From Streptomyces sp. WMMB303 (GTDB lineage Bacteria; Actinomycetota; Actinomycetes; Streptomycetales; Streptomycetaceae), in contig NZ_JARKIN010000001.1 of assembly GCF_029351045.1 (NCBI RefSeq), positions 5,983,001 through 6,047,000 on the forward strand: a stretch of 64,000 nt of DNA. Direction: 5' to 3'. Positions within the stretch are counted from its first letter, which is position 1. Every line of letters begins with the position of its first letter. Positions 17,580-25,399 of this stretch are shown piece by piece. Made by a program: the position numbers and the translations under genes. Under the pieces are notes generated by a model that worked only from the letters and a program-made list of their open reading frames with translations, ran no database searches and was not told where the DNA came from.

Positions 17580-18332
17580 GTGCAGCGCCTAGGCCACGGC
17601 GGCCCGACCTCCGCCGCCTCCCGAATCCGCCTCGCGGGACTCCTCCTGCTGGCGGCGCATCTGTGTCTCGTCGGCTGGCTGACGCTGCGCCCGCTGGCGG
17701 TGCCCTGGGTGACGCCGGCCAATCTGCATCCGCTGGCGACCATCCGTACCGATCTGTCCGAGGGCCCCCGCGCCGCGCTGACGGGGATCGGTGGCGATCT
17801 GCTGCTGCTGGCCCCACTGGGTGTCCTGCTGCCGCTCGCCACCGGGCGGCTGCACCGGGGGCTGCCGGGCACCGTGACCAGGACCGTCTTCGCGGGCGCG
17901 ATGCTCTCGGTCGTCCTCACCCTGGCGCAGTCGGGGGTGCCGGGGCACGTGGCCGATGTCGACGCGATGCTCCTGAACGCCACGGGGGTGGCGCTGACCG
18001 TCGGGTTCGCCTTCCCGCCGCTGCGGCGCAGGCTGCGGCACCGGGACGGCGGCCCCGGCAGAGCCGACCGGCTCCGGACCGGACGACGGGGAACCGAACT
18101 GCCGAGAACCGAACTGCTCGGGGATGCCGGCGTCGCGGACGGCCCGACCGTTAGCAGCCGGGCCAACGGCGCCGGAACCGCGGAGGTACGGGGGACGGAC
18201 GGGCGGGTGGCCGACCGGCGGTCCAGGCGAGCGCACTCCGCGAGCGTGGCACCGCGGGCCGGGCTCCGGCTGCGGGAGGGGAGGACTCAGGGTCCGACCC
18301 CGAGGACGACCAGGGTCGGAACAGCCCCCTGA
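17580..18332 (+). CDS. VanZ-family membrane protein
   Basis: About 250 residues from GTG 17580. Membrane segments are near 18-38 (LAGLLLLAAHLCLVGWLTL), 72-92 (DLLLLAPLGVLLPLA), 105-122 and 132-150, with the family pattern around DLLLLAPLGVLLP and SGVPGHVADVDAMLLNATG. The last 85 residues are a polar, Arg/Gly-rich cytoplasmic tail of low complexity. VanZ proteins were first described with teicoplanin resistance, but most Streptomyces copies have no known role. A TTG at 17520 would lengthen the N terminus. Confidence 0.82.
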   Translation: MQRLGHGGPTSAASRIRLAGLLLLAAHLCLVGWLTLRPLAVPWVTPANLHPLATIRTDLSEGPRAALTGIGGDLLLLAPLGVLLPLATGRLHRGLPGTVTRTVFAGAMLSVVLTLAQSGVPGHVADVDAMLLNATGVALTVGFAFPPLRRRLRHRDGGPGRADRLRTGRRGTELPRTELLGDAGVADGPTVSSRANGAGTAEVRGTDGRVADRRSRRAHSASVAPRAGLRLREGRTQGPTPRTTRVGTAP

Positions 18333-18485
18333 GGGGAGGTTTCGCACCCTCTGTCCGGTCTACCGTCGAAGGCAGGACGTCAGCACAGCGACGGCGGCCG
18401 CGGCGGCACCCGGCAGGGCAACCGTACGGCGCAGACAGTGCGACCGCGCAGCCGCACCGGACCGGAGAGCTAAGGAGCATTCCTC

Positions 18486-18689
18486 ATGTCCACACTCGCC
18501 CGCCCCACCGAAGGCCGGATGATCGCCGGCGTGTGCGCCGCACTGGCCCGCAGGTTCGGCACCACACCCACCACGATGCGGGTGATCTTCCTCGTCTCGT
18601 GCCTGCTGCCGGGACCGCAGTTCCTGCTCTACCTCGCCCTGTGGATCCTCCTCCCGGAGGAGGGGCGCACACACAGCTCCGCCTGGTAG
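18486..18689 (+). CDS. PspC-domain small membrane protein
   Basis: 67 residues, essentially a single PspC domain: LARPTEGRMIAGVCAALARRFG followed by a membrane helix (TTMRVIFLVSCLLPGPQFLLYLALWILLP). PspC is a membrane-stress signalling module in other bacteria. Here it stands alone with no PspA or partner gene nearby, as is common in Streptomyces. TAAGGAG precedes the ATG. Confidence 0.88.
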   Translation: MSTLARPTEGRMIAGVCAALARRFGTTPTTMRVIFLVSCLLPGPQFLLYLALWILLPEEGRTHSSAW

Positions 18690-18837
18690 TCACCCGGCAG
18701 TCGTCTGGTGATCGCCTGAGGGCCGTCCGGCGGGCGCCGCCGCACGAGGGCGGCAGCGCGCGGCGGCGGGCCCCCGAGGGGTGCCCGCCGCCGCCTACGT
18801 GCCCGTACGCATCTGCCCGGGGGCAGAAACGCTTCGG

Positions 18838-19263
18838 TCAGTGCGAGCCGCCGACCGGCAGGGCGCTGCCCAGCGGCAGCCCGCCGATCATGCCGCCGCC
18901 GGGTGCGGAGCTCTTGCCCTCGACGGACTTCTGCGCCTGGCCGGCCACCTTCTCGGTGGCGTCCAGCGGGGTGCCGGTGAGCGCGCCGGACAGCGCCTCC
19001 TGGGCGACACCGACCGGCTGCGAGAGCCCGCCCGGAAGGCCCTGGGTGGCCTCCTCGAGGGGAAGGTTCCCGAGGGTCCGCCCCGCGGTCTGGGCGAGCG
19101 GGCCCAGGGCCCGGCCACCGGCGCCGACCGCGTCGGTGCCGACCACGTCGGTGGGGGCACCGAGACCTTCGACGGGGAGCGCGGAGGCGGCACCGGCGCC
19201 CGCCACGACGACCGCCGCGCTCATCGCGGCGACACCCAGGGTCTTCTTGGCTACCTGCTTCAT
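18838..19263 (-). CDS. Small secreted protein, Gly/Ala-rich
   Basis: 141 residues. A clear Sec signal peptide (MKQVAKKTLGVAAMSAAVVVAGAGAASA) has a likely cleavage after ASA. The mature part is rich in Gly, Leu, Pro and Thr with a weak repeat of GxLPLxxA type (LGNLPLEE, GGLPLGSA) and no cysteine. No enzymatic motif is visible. It resembles abundant small secreted, possibly wall-associated, Streptomyces proteins of unknown function. Confidence 0.75.
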   Translation of the reverse strand: MKQVAKKTLGVAAMSAAVVVAGAGAASALPVEGLGAPTDVVGTDAVGAGGRALGPLAQTAGRTLGNLPLEEATQGLPGGLSQPVGVAQEALSGALTGTPLDATEKVAGQAQKSVEGKSSAPGGGMIGGLPLGSALPVGGSH

Positions 19264-19472
19264 CAGTTTTTACGTCCTCGAAATGGGGGCTTGAGCAACC
19301 CGGAAAGGGGCTTGAGCAGCCCGGCGAACGTAGCCAGGAATTCCGAGGGGCCGCAAACACCCTGGTGCTGCCGTAAGTCGCCGCCGCGCGGCGCATTCCG
19401 GCTCCGTGCGGCACCGGCCCAGCCGTCCCGCACAGGGTGTGCGACGACGGCTGAACCGCTGGTCACGGGGGG

Positions 19473-20603
19473 TCAGCGGGGTGAGTCCTGGAAGAGCCAC
19501 TCGGACTTCAGCGCGGCATAGCCCGGCTTGACCACATCGTTGATCATGGCGAGACGTTCATCGAAAGGAATGAACGCCGACTTCATCGCATTGACCGTGA
19601 ACCACTGCATGTCGTCCAGCGTGTAGTCGAACGTCGAGACGAGGTGCTCGAATTCGCGGGTCATGCTCGTCCCGCTCATGAGCCGGTTGTCCGTGTTCAC
19701 CGTCGCCCGGAAGTGCAGCCGCCGGAGCAGTCCGATGGGGTGCTCCGCGTAGGAGGGGGCGGCTCCGGTCTGCAGGTTGGAGGTGGGGCACAGCTCCAGC
19801 GGGATGCGCTTGTCGCGCACATAGGACGCCAGCCGGCCGAGCTTGACGGCGTCGTTCTCACCGACCTGGATGTCGTCGATGATGCGCACCCCGTGGCCGA
19901 GCCGGTCGGCACCGCACCACTGGAGGGCCTGCCAGATCGAGGGAAGCCCGAAGGCCTCGCCCGCGTGGATGGTGAAGTGGTTGTTCTCGCGCTTGAGGTA
20001 CTCGAACGCGTCGAGGTGGCGGGTGGGCGGGTGGCCGGCCTCGGCCCCGGCGATGTCGAACCCGACGACGCCCAGGTCGCGGTAGCGGTTGGCCAGCTCG
20101 GCGATCTCCAGGGCGCGGGCCGCGTGCCGCATGGCCGTCAGCAGCGCGCCGACGCGGATCCGGTTGCCCGCGGCGCGGGCGCGGCGCTCTCCCTCGCGGA
20201 ACCCCTCGTCGACGGCCTCGACGACCTGTTCGAGGGTCAGCCCGCCGAGCAGGTGCTGTTCGGGTGCGTACCGGATCTCGGCGTAGACCACGCCGTCGGC
20301 GGCCAGGTCCTCGGCGCACTCGGCGGCGACCCGGAAGAGCGCGTCGCGGGTCTGCATGACGCCCACCGTGTGGGTGAACGTCTCCAGATAGCGCTCCAGC
20401 GAGCCGGAGTCGGCGGACTCGCGGAACCAGACCTCCAGTTCCGCCGCGTCGGTCGCCGGGAGCGCGTCGTAGCCGGTCTCGCGGGCCAGCTCGACGATCG
20501 TCGCGGGGCGCAGCCCGCCGTCGAGGTGATCGTGGAGCAGGACCTTGGGTGCCCGGTGGATCTGCTCCTGGGTGGGGACGGTGCTCGAAGATTCGCTTAC
20601 CAT
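19473..20603 (-). CDS. add: Adenosine deaminase
   Basis: 376 residues. It converts (deoxy)adenosine to (deoxy)inosine with release of ammonia. The zinc and active-site motifs are present: LLHDHLDGG, HAGEAFG with its catalytic glutamate, the histidine in RLGHGVRI, and the late aspartate-containing NTDNRLMSGT that replaces the usual NTDDP, a known variant. The start is ATG 20603, or GTG 20606, which is closer to GGAG at the operator edge. The palindrome at 20620-20631 lies only 16-17 bases upstream and abuts the ribosome-binding site. A regulator bound there would block initiation, in step with deoC and the importer operon. Confidence 0.95.
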   Translation of the reverse strand: MVSESSSTVPTQEQIHRAPKVLLHDHLDGGLRPATIVELARETGYDALPATDAAELEVWFRESADSGSLERYLETFTHTVGVMQTRDALFRVAAECAEDLAADGVVYAEIRYAPEQHLLGGLTLEQVVEAVDEGFREGERRARAAGNRIRVGALLTAMRHAARALEIAELANRYRDLGVVGFDIAGAEAGHPPTRHLDAFEYLKRENNHFTIHAGEAFGLPSIWQALQWCGADRLGHGVRIIDDIQVGENDAVKLGRLASYVRDKRIPLELCPTSNLQTGAAPSYAEHPIGLLRRLHFRATVNTDNRLMSGTSMTREFEHLVSTFDYTLDDMQWFTVNAMKSAFIPFDERLAMINDVVKPGYAALKSEWLFQDSPR

Positions 20604-20614
20604 CACGGCACTGT

Positions 20615-20633
20615 AGCTCCTACGCGCGTAGAT
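20615..20633. promoter_or_regulatory. Palindromic operator upstream of add
   Basis: The same 19 bases found before deoC (AGCTCCTACGCGCGTAGAT), with the perfect palindrome at 20620-20631. Because add runs on the minus strand, the flank that reads AGCTCC here becomes GGAGCT and may supply the ribosome-binding sequence. The divergent hydrolase gene begins 57 bases away and could be affected too. Confidence 0.8.
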
Positions 20634-20689
20634 CGCATGTGCTTTCCCAACTGCCTTACGTACGCGTGCGGCCGTGCCATTGTTGCGCC

Positions 20690-21550
20690 ATGGCTCAGCG
20701 AGCTTCGCCCGAGAGGGACTCACGTCTGGGAAGGCCCCGCGGGGCCGCGGGAAGGGCCCCGCACGCCGCCGTCCTCGTCCTGCCGGGCGGCGGATCGTCC
20801 GGGGGCGCCCGCGGCGGAAGCGTGCTGGCGGCGGCCTCCGCGCTGCCGCTGGCGCGCCGGCTGGGGCGCGCGACCTCGGACGACGACCCCGTGGTCACCC
20901 ACCTGGTGCACTACCGCAACGGACGGCGGCCCCGCCCCGGAGCGGACGCCGCCCGCCGGACGGCGGACTGCGCGGCCGACGCGGAGGAGGCGGTCGCGGA
21001 GGTGGTGCGGCGATACGGCGACATCCCGGTGTGCCTCGTGGGCACCGATGTCGGCGCCCTGGCCGCACTGCGCGCCGCGGGGCACGAGGCGGTCGCCTCC
21101 GCCGTCGCCCTCGGGCCGCTGCTGCGGACGGACCCGGACCACCCGCGGAGCGGGAGCGGGGCCGGGGACCGGCCCGCCGAGGGGAACGCGAGCGGGGCCG
21201 GCGACCGGAGCGGGGGCGGGGACGGCGAGGAACCCGTGCAGCAGTTGCGCGGACGGGACGTACTGATCGTGCACGGGACGAACGACACCCGCTGCGACCC
21301 CGAACTGTCCTTCCGGCTCGCGGAGCGTGCGAAGAAGGTCAACACCCGGGTGTGCCGCTTCGAGGTGCACACCGACGGGCACGGCCTGCGCGGATACGCC
21401 GCCGAGGTCGCGGCGTTGACCGAGGATTTCGCCCTCGGCACGCTCTGCGGCCGCGATCTGTGCCGCCCGCTGACCGATGCCCTGGCCGCGCCGCCGCCGC
21501 TGGGGCTGCGGATGCCCCTGGCGAGCGGTTTCGGCAAGAACCTGCGCTAG
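20690..21550 (+). CDS. Alpha/beta-hydrolase-like protein
   Basis: 286 residues. Strand-turn-helix elements of an alpha/beta hydrolase are seen: AAVLVLPGGGSSGG (oxyanion region), the nucleophile elbow position CLVGTDVGALAAL, the acid strand LRGRDVLIVHGTNDTRCDP and a histidine in VHTDGHGLRG. The elbow reads G-T-D-V-G, so the expected nucleophilic serine is replaced by aspartate; the enzyme may use Asp or be inactive. A Gly/Asp-rich insert (GSGAGDRPAEGNASGAGD) lies near residues 160-185. It is divergent from add with 86 bases between starts. No substrate can be assigned. Confidence 0.72.
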   Translation: MAQRASPERDSRLGRPRGAAGRAPHAAVLVLPGGGSSGGARGGSVLAAASALPLARRLGRATSDDDPVVTHLVHYRNGRRPRPGADAARRTADCAADAEEAVAEVVRRYGDIPVCLVGTDVGALAALRAAGHEAVASAVALGPLLRTDPDHPRSGSGAGDRPAEGNASGAGDRSGGGDGEEPVQQLRGRDVLIVHGTNDTRCDPELSFRLAERAKKVNTRVCRFEVHTDGHGLRGYAAEVAALTEDFALGTLCGRDLCRPLTDALAAPPPLGLRMPLASGFGKNLR

Positions 21551-21738
21551 TCGCAACGCCGCTGGACCTGCCACCGCGCCTTCCGCGGCGGCACCGGGCC
21601 CGTGTCCCGGGCCAGGGCCCAAGGCCCGGGGCACGGGGCCCGCTCCGGCGGGGCTGCGCCGGGACGGCGGCCCGCCGGGCGGCAGTACGGGTGCGAGCGG
21701 CGGGCCGGCGCGCGGCGGCGGCCGGAGACGGATGCCCT

Positions 21739-22647
21739 TCAGGTGCGTACCGCCGTGTGCACGGTGGTCGCCGTGAGGAAGAAGGCGTCGGGGCGGCGCA
21801 GCAGGCCCTCCGGCGAGACGTCGTCGAGCAGGGTGTCGAGGGTGGCCAGATCCTCGGCGGACAGGTCGTCCGCCAGGCTCTCGCGGAGGCGTTCGACGCG
21901 GGCGCGCACATGGGCGCGGGCGACGGGGTCCAGCGGGGCCGAGAGGTCGGTGAGGAAGGTGCGGCTGCCGGTGGGGGTGAGTCCGGCGGCGACCAGCAGC
22001 GCGGGCCAGTCCTCCACGACGCGGGTGTGGTCGGGCAGTTCGGCGCGCATCGCGCTGAACCGGTCCTCCTCGGCGGCGTCCAGGCGTGCCTGCAGGCCGG
22101 CGCGTCCGATACCGATGTCGCGGGGCAGGAACCGGGTCGGCAGGCCGCCCTCGCGGACCGCCAGCACCCCGCCGGGACGCAGCGCCCCGGCGAAGGTCTC
22201 CAGCGCGGCGCGCTGGTCCCCGAAGTGGTGGACGACGTTGCTGGTCCAGATGAGTTCGGCGGTTCCCAGGTCCGGCAGCCCGGCCGGGAGTTCGGCCGCG
22301 CGGAAGGTGATGCGGGCTGCCAGGCTCTCCCGTTCGGAGCGGGCCCGGGCACGCTCCAGCAGCGCGGGGGAGCTGTCGACCGCCACGGTCTCGGCACCGG
22401 GGAAGGCGTGCGCGAGTGCGACGGTGGTGACTCCGGGGCCGCTGCCCAGGTCGAGGACGCGGGTGACGTCGAGGGGGCCGAGCAGGTCGTGCAGCCAGGC
22501 GGCGGCCTCCTCGAGGAACGGCACCTTCAGCTCGGCCTCCCGTTCGAGGTGCACGGCCAGCGCCTCCCAGTCGGGCTCGGTCCCGGTGTTCCCGGTGTGT
22601 CCGGTGTGCGGGGCGGCGTGCCGGGGGTCGTGCGGGTGCGGGGTCAT
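21739..22647 (-). CDS. SAM-dependent methyltransferase (class I)
   Basis: 302 residues. The SAM site is clear: VTRVLDLGSGPGVTTVALAH (motif I), the acidic residue in ETVAVDSSPALLERA, ELIWTSNVVHHFGD (motif II) and LRPGGVLAVREGG (motif III). The N terminus is His/Pro/Thr-rich. The substrate is unknown. Its ATG overlaps the end of the LysR regulator gene by 4 bases, so they form an operon, divergent from an exporter gene. This suggests a joint role in modifying and exporting a small compound, which is inference. Confidence 0.85.
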   Translation of the reverse strand: MTPHPHDPRHAAPHTGHTGNTGTEPDWEALAVHLEREAELKVPFLEEAAAWLHDLLGPLDVTRVLDLGSGPGVTTVALAHAFPGAETVAVDSSPALLERARARSERESLAARITFRAAELPAGLPDLGTAELIWTSNVVHHFGDQRAALETFAGALRPGGVLAVREGGLPTRFLPRDIGIGRAGLQARLDAAEEDRFSAMRAELPDHTRVVEDWPALLVAAGLTPTGSRTFLTDLSAPLDPVARAHVRARVERLRESLADDLSAEDLATLDTLLDDVSPEGLLRRPDAFFLTATTVHTAVRT

Positions 22648-23660
22648 GGACGCTCCTCGGAGGCGGGGTGGGCGGACCGGTCGGGGGCGGGGTGGGGCGA
22701 CGGCGCACGCAGGAGGTGTCCCCTGCGGCCGAGCAGGAACTTCTTGAACGCCGCGACCGGCGGCGGGTCGGGGCGCCCCGCGAGCCAGGCGAGCCCGATC
22801 TCGCGGACGGCACGCGGCGCGGTCACCGTCAGTTCGCGCACGCCGGGCCGCGGGAAGACCGGCGGCGGCAGCAGCGCGACGCCGAGCCCGGCGGCGACCA
22901 GCCCGCGGATCGTCTCGGCTTCCTCGCCCTCGAAGGCGATCCGCGGTGTGAACCCGGCCTCGGCGCACAGCGTGTCGAGGATGCGCCGCATCCCGTAGCC
23001 GGGCTCCAGGGTGACGAAGGACTCCTCGGCGGCCTCGGCGAGCCGCACCCTTCTGCGCGCGGCGAGCCGGTGGTCGTCCGGTACGACCAGCCGCAGCCGC
23101 TGCTCGTCCAGCCGTCGGACCACCAGGTCCGGCGCCTCCGGCATGGGCGAGGTGAGGCACAGGTCGAGTTCACCGGCGCGGAGCCGCTCGAGCATGGCGT
23201 CACCGTAGTTCTGCACCAGCGCGAAACGGACCCGCGGATGGTCGGCGCGGAAGGCGCGCAGCAGTTCGGGGACCGTCTCCCAGCCGAGGGTGTGCAGGAA
23301 GCCGAAGGCGACCTTGCCGGTGGCGGGATCGGCGTCGGACCGCACGTCCTCGGCCGCCTGTTCGACGGCGGCCAGGGCGCGTTCCGCGGAGGCGAGGAAG
23401 GTGCGGCCGGCCGGAGTGAGGGAGAGCGCGCGGCCGTGCCGGGCGAACAGGGCGATGCCCAGGTCCTCTTCCAGCCGGGCCAGGGCGCGACTGAGGGAGG
23501 ACTGCGGGATGCCCAGCTCCTGCGCGGCACGGGTGACGTGTTCATGGCGGGCCACCGCGGCGAACTGCGCCAACCGCGGGGTGAGGGTGAGCGCCGAGGG
23601 CGGCGCGGCCTGGCCCGGCACCGTGAACGAGGGGTCCTTCTTGTTGCGCGGCGGTGACAC
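22644..23660 (-). CDS. LysR-family transcriptional regulator
   Basis: 338 residues from GTG 23660, with GGGAG upstream. The winged helix is at about 22-82 (LAQFAAVARHEHVTRAAQELGIPQSSLSRALARLEEDLGIALFARHGRALSLTPAGRTFL). The effector domain covers about 110-315 and includes VAFGFLHTLGWETVPELLRAFRADHPRVRF. It resembles regulators beside AraJ/YnfM-type exporters. It is divergent from the MFS gene with about 100 bases between, the classical LysR arrangement, so it probably activates the exporter and represses itself. Confidence 0.92.
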   Translation of the reverse strand: MSPPRNKKDPSFTVPGQAAPPSALTLTPRLAQFAAVARHEHVTRAAQELGIPQSSLSRALARLEEDLGIALFARHGRALSLTPAGRTFLASAERALAAVEQAAEDVRSDADPATGKVAFGFLHTLGWETVPELLRAFRADHPRVRFALVQNYGDAMLERLRAGELDLCLTSPMPEAPDLVVRRLDEQRLRLVVPDDHRLAARRRVRLAEAAEESFVTLEPGYGMRRILDTLCAEAGFTPRIAFEGEEAETIRGLVAAGLGVALLPPPVFPRPGVRELTVTAPRAVREIGLAWLAGRPDPPPVAAFKKFLLGRRGHLLRAPSPHPAPDRSAHPASEERP

Positions 23661-23691
23661 AGGACGCTCCCGCTGTCGGCTGGCTGCGATG

Positions 23692-23727
23692 ATGCATAAG
23701 GGGATCGATTGTCGCACTTTCATGCAT
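23692..23727. promoter_or_regulatory. Candidate LysR box between regulator and exporter genes
   Basis: Two ATGCAT hexamers at 23692-23697 and 23722-23727, exactly 30 bases apart (three helical turns), each self-complementary. They flank an AT-richer spacer that probably contains both promoters. The role is inferred from spacing and position. Confidence 0.45.
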
Positions 23728-23762
23728 TGGACGGATGAAAGGCCGAGTCGTACGTTCGGGGC

Positions 23763-25121
23763 ATGCCTGCTCTCGATACCGAGGCGTCCTCCGGTCCGGT
23801 GGACGCCTCCCCCGCCGGTCCCGCCTCTCCTGTCACTGACGCCTCCCCCGCCCTTGCCGTCGCCGCTCCAGCCGCTCCCGATGCTCCAGCCGCTCCCGAT
23901 GCCGCTTCAGCCGAGCACTCCGACGCGACCAAGCTGAGCCCCGGCGACCCCGGGCACGGACGGATGCGGCTGGCGCTCTTCGCCGCCGGACTGTCCACCT
24001 TCGCGCTGCTCTACTCCACCCAGGCGCTCCTCCCCGAGATCTCGCAGGCGCTGCACGCCGCCCCCGAGCAGGCGAGCTGGACCGTCTCCGGGGCGACCGT
24101 CGGGCTCGCCGTCGCCGTCCTGCCGCTGGCGGCGCTCTCCGAGCGGTTCGGACGCCGCCGGATGCTGACCGCCTCCCTGGCGGTGGCGGTCGCCCTCGCC
24201 CTGGTCATCCCCTTCGCGCCCAGCCTGCCGGCGCTGATCGCGCTGCGGACGCTCCAGGGCGCCGCCGTCGCCGGGGTGCCCGCCTCGGCCATGGCGTTCC
24301 TGTCCGACGAGGTGCGGGCGCGGCATCTGGTGGGCGCCGTCGGGCTGTTCGTCGCGGGCAACAGCGTCGGCGGGATGAGCGGGCGGATCCTCACCGGATG
24401 GGTCACCGAGGCGTGGGGCTGGCGCGCCGGGCTGGGCGCCGTCGCCGTCACCTCGCTGCTGTGCGCGGTCGCCTTCCGGCTCCTCGTCCCGCCCGCCCGG
24501 CACTTCACCCCCGCTCCGCTGCACCCGCGCCGGATCGCCGCGACCGTGCGCGCGCACCTGGGCAACGCGCTGCTGCTGCGGCTGTACGCGATCGGGCTGC
24601 TGTTCATGGTGGTCTTCGGCGCGGTCTACACCGTCATCGGCTACCGGCTGGTGGCTGAACCGTTCGGGCTCTCGCAGGGCCTGGTCGGCTCCGTCTTCGC
24701 CATCTACCTGGTGGGCACGGCCGCCTCCGCCACCGCCGGGCGGCTCAACGCGCGGCTGGGCCGGCGCGGCACCCTCTACCTGGGCATCGGCACCGCGTCC
24801 ACGGGGCTGCTGATCAGCCTCGCGGACAGCGTCGCGGCCGTCGTGGCGGGCCTCGTGCTGATCACCGCCGGGTTCTTCGCCGGGCACGCGGTGGCCTCCG
24901 GCTCGGTCAGCCGCACCGCGGCACACGGAGCCGCCCAGGCGTCCGCGCTGTACCAGATGAGCTACTACGTGGGCAGTTCCCTGGGCGGCGCGCTGGGCAC
25001 TGTCGCGTTCGCCGCGGCCGGCTGGGCCGCCACGGTCGCGCTGGCGCTGGGCGCCATGGTGCTCGCGGCCGGCATCACCCTGTACGCGAGCCGCCGCGCG
25101 GCGGTTCCGGCCCGCGCCTGA
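23763..25121 (+). CDS. MFS exporter (YnfM/AraJ-like)
   Basis: 452 residues. The first 60 are a soluble Ala/Pro/Ser tail with repeated APDAPAAPD-like units. About 12 membrane helices follow. The MFS signature sits between helices 2 and 3 (PLAALSERFGRRRML), and LRTLQGAAVAGVPASAMAFLSDEV is the motif B/C region found in drug and sugar exporters. It sits in the cytoplasmic membrane as a proton antiporter. The divergent LysR gene probably controls it. Substrate unknown. Confidence 0.9.
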   Translation: MPALDTEASSGPVDASPAGPASPVTDASPALAVAAPAAPDAPAAPDAASAEHSDATKLSPGDPGHGRMRLALFAAGLSTFALLYSTQALLPEISQALHAAPEQASWTVSGATVGLAVAVLPLAALSERFGRRRMLTASLAVAVALALVIPFAPSLPALIALRTLQGAAVAGVPASAMAFLSDEVRARHLVGAVGLFVAGNSVGGMSGRILTGWVTEAWGWRAGLGAVAVTSLLCAVAFRLLVPPARHFTPAPLHPRRIAATVRAHLGNALLLRLYAIGLLFMVVFGAVYTVIGYRLVAEPFGLSQGLVGSVFAIYLVGTAASATAGRLNARLGRRGTLYLGIGTASTGLLISLADSVAAVVAGLVLITAGFFAGHAVASGSVSRTAAHGAAQASALYQMSYYVGSSLGGALGTVAFAAAGWAATVALALGAMVLAAGITLYASRRAAVPARA

Positions 25122-25399
25122 TCCCATTCCGCCGCGCGCTGTTCCGGTTCCGGGGGGCGCGTGGCGGAGAACGGGTACGGCGCACGGCGGGGAACAGCCC
25201 GGCGCGCGGCGAAGATCGAGCGCTGCGAGTGCCGGAGGGCTCCGCGAGTCGCCGAAGTGCGCCGGAAGAACGTCACCCGAACGGCCCTGCCCGGCGACCG
25301 CCGCACCATGTTCGAAACGCCTGTCTCCGAAAGGTGCCCTCTCCCCTGTCCGTCTCGTTGTGCTCCCAGACGTGAGGCTGCGATCGGGAGTTGGTACGG

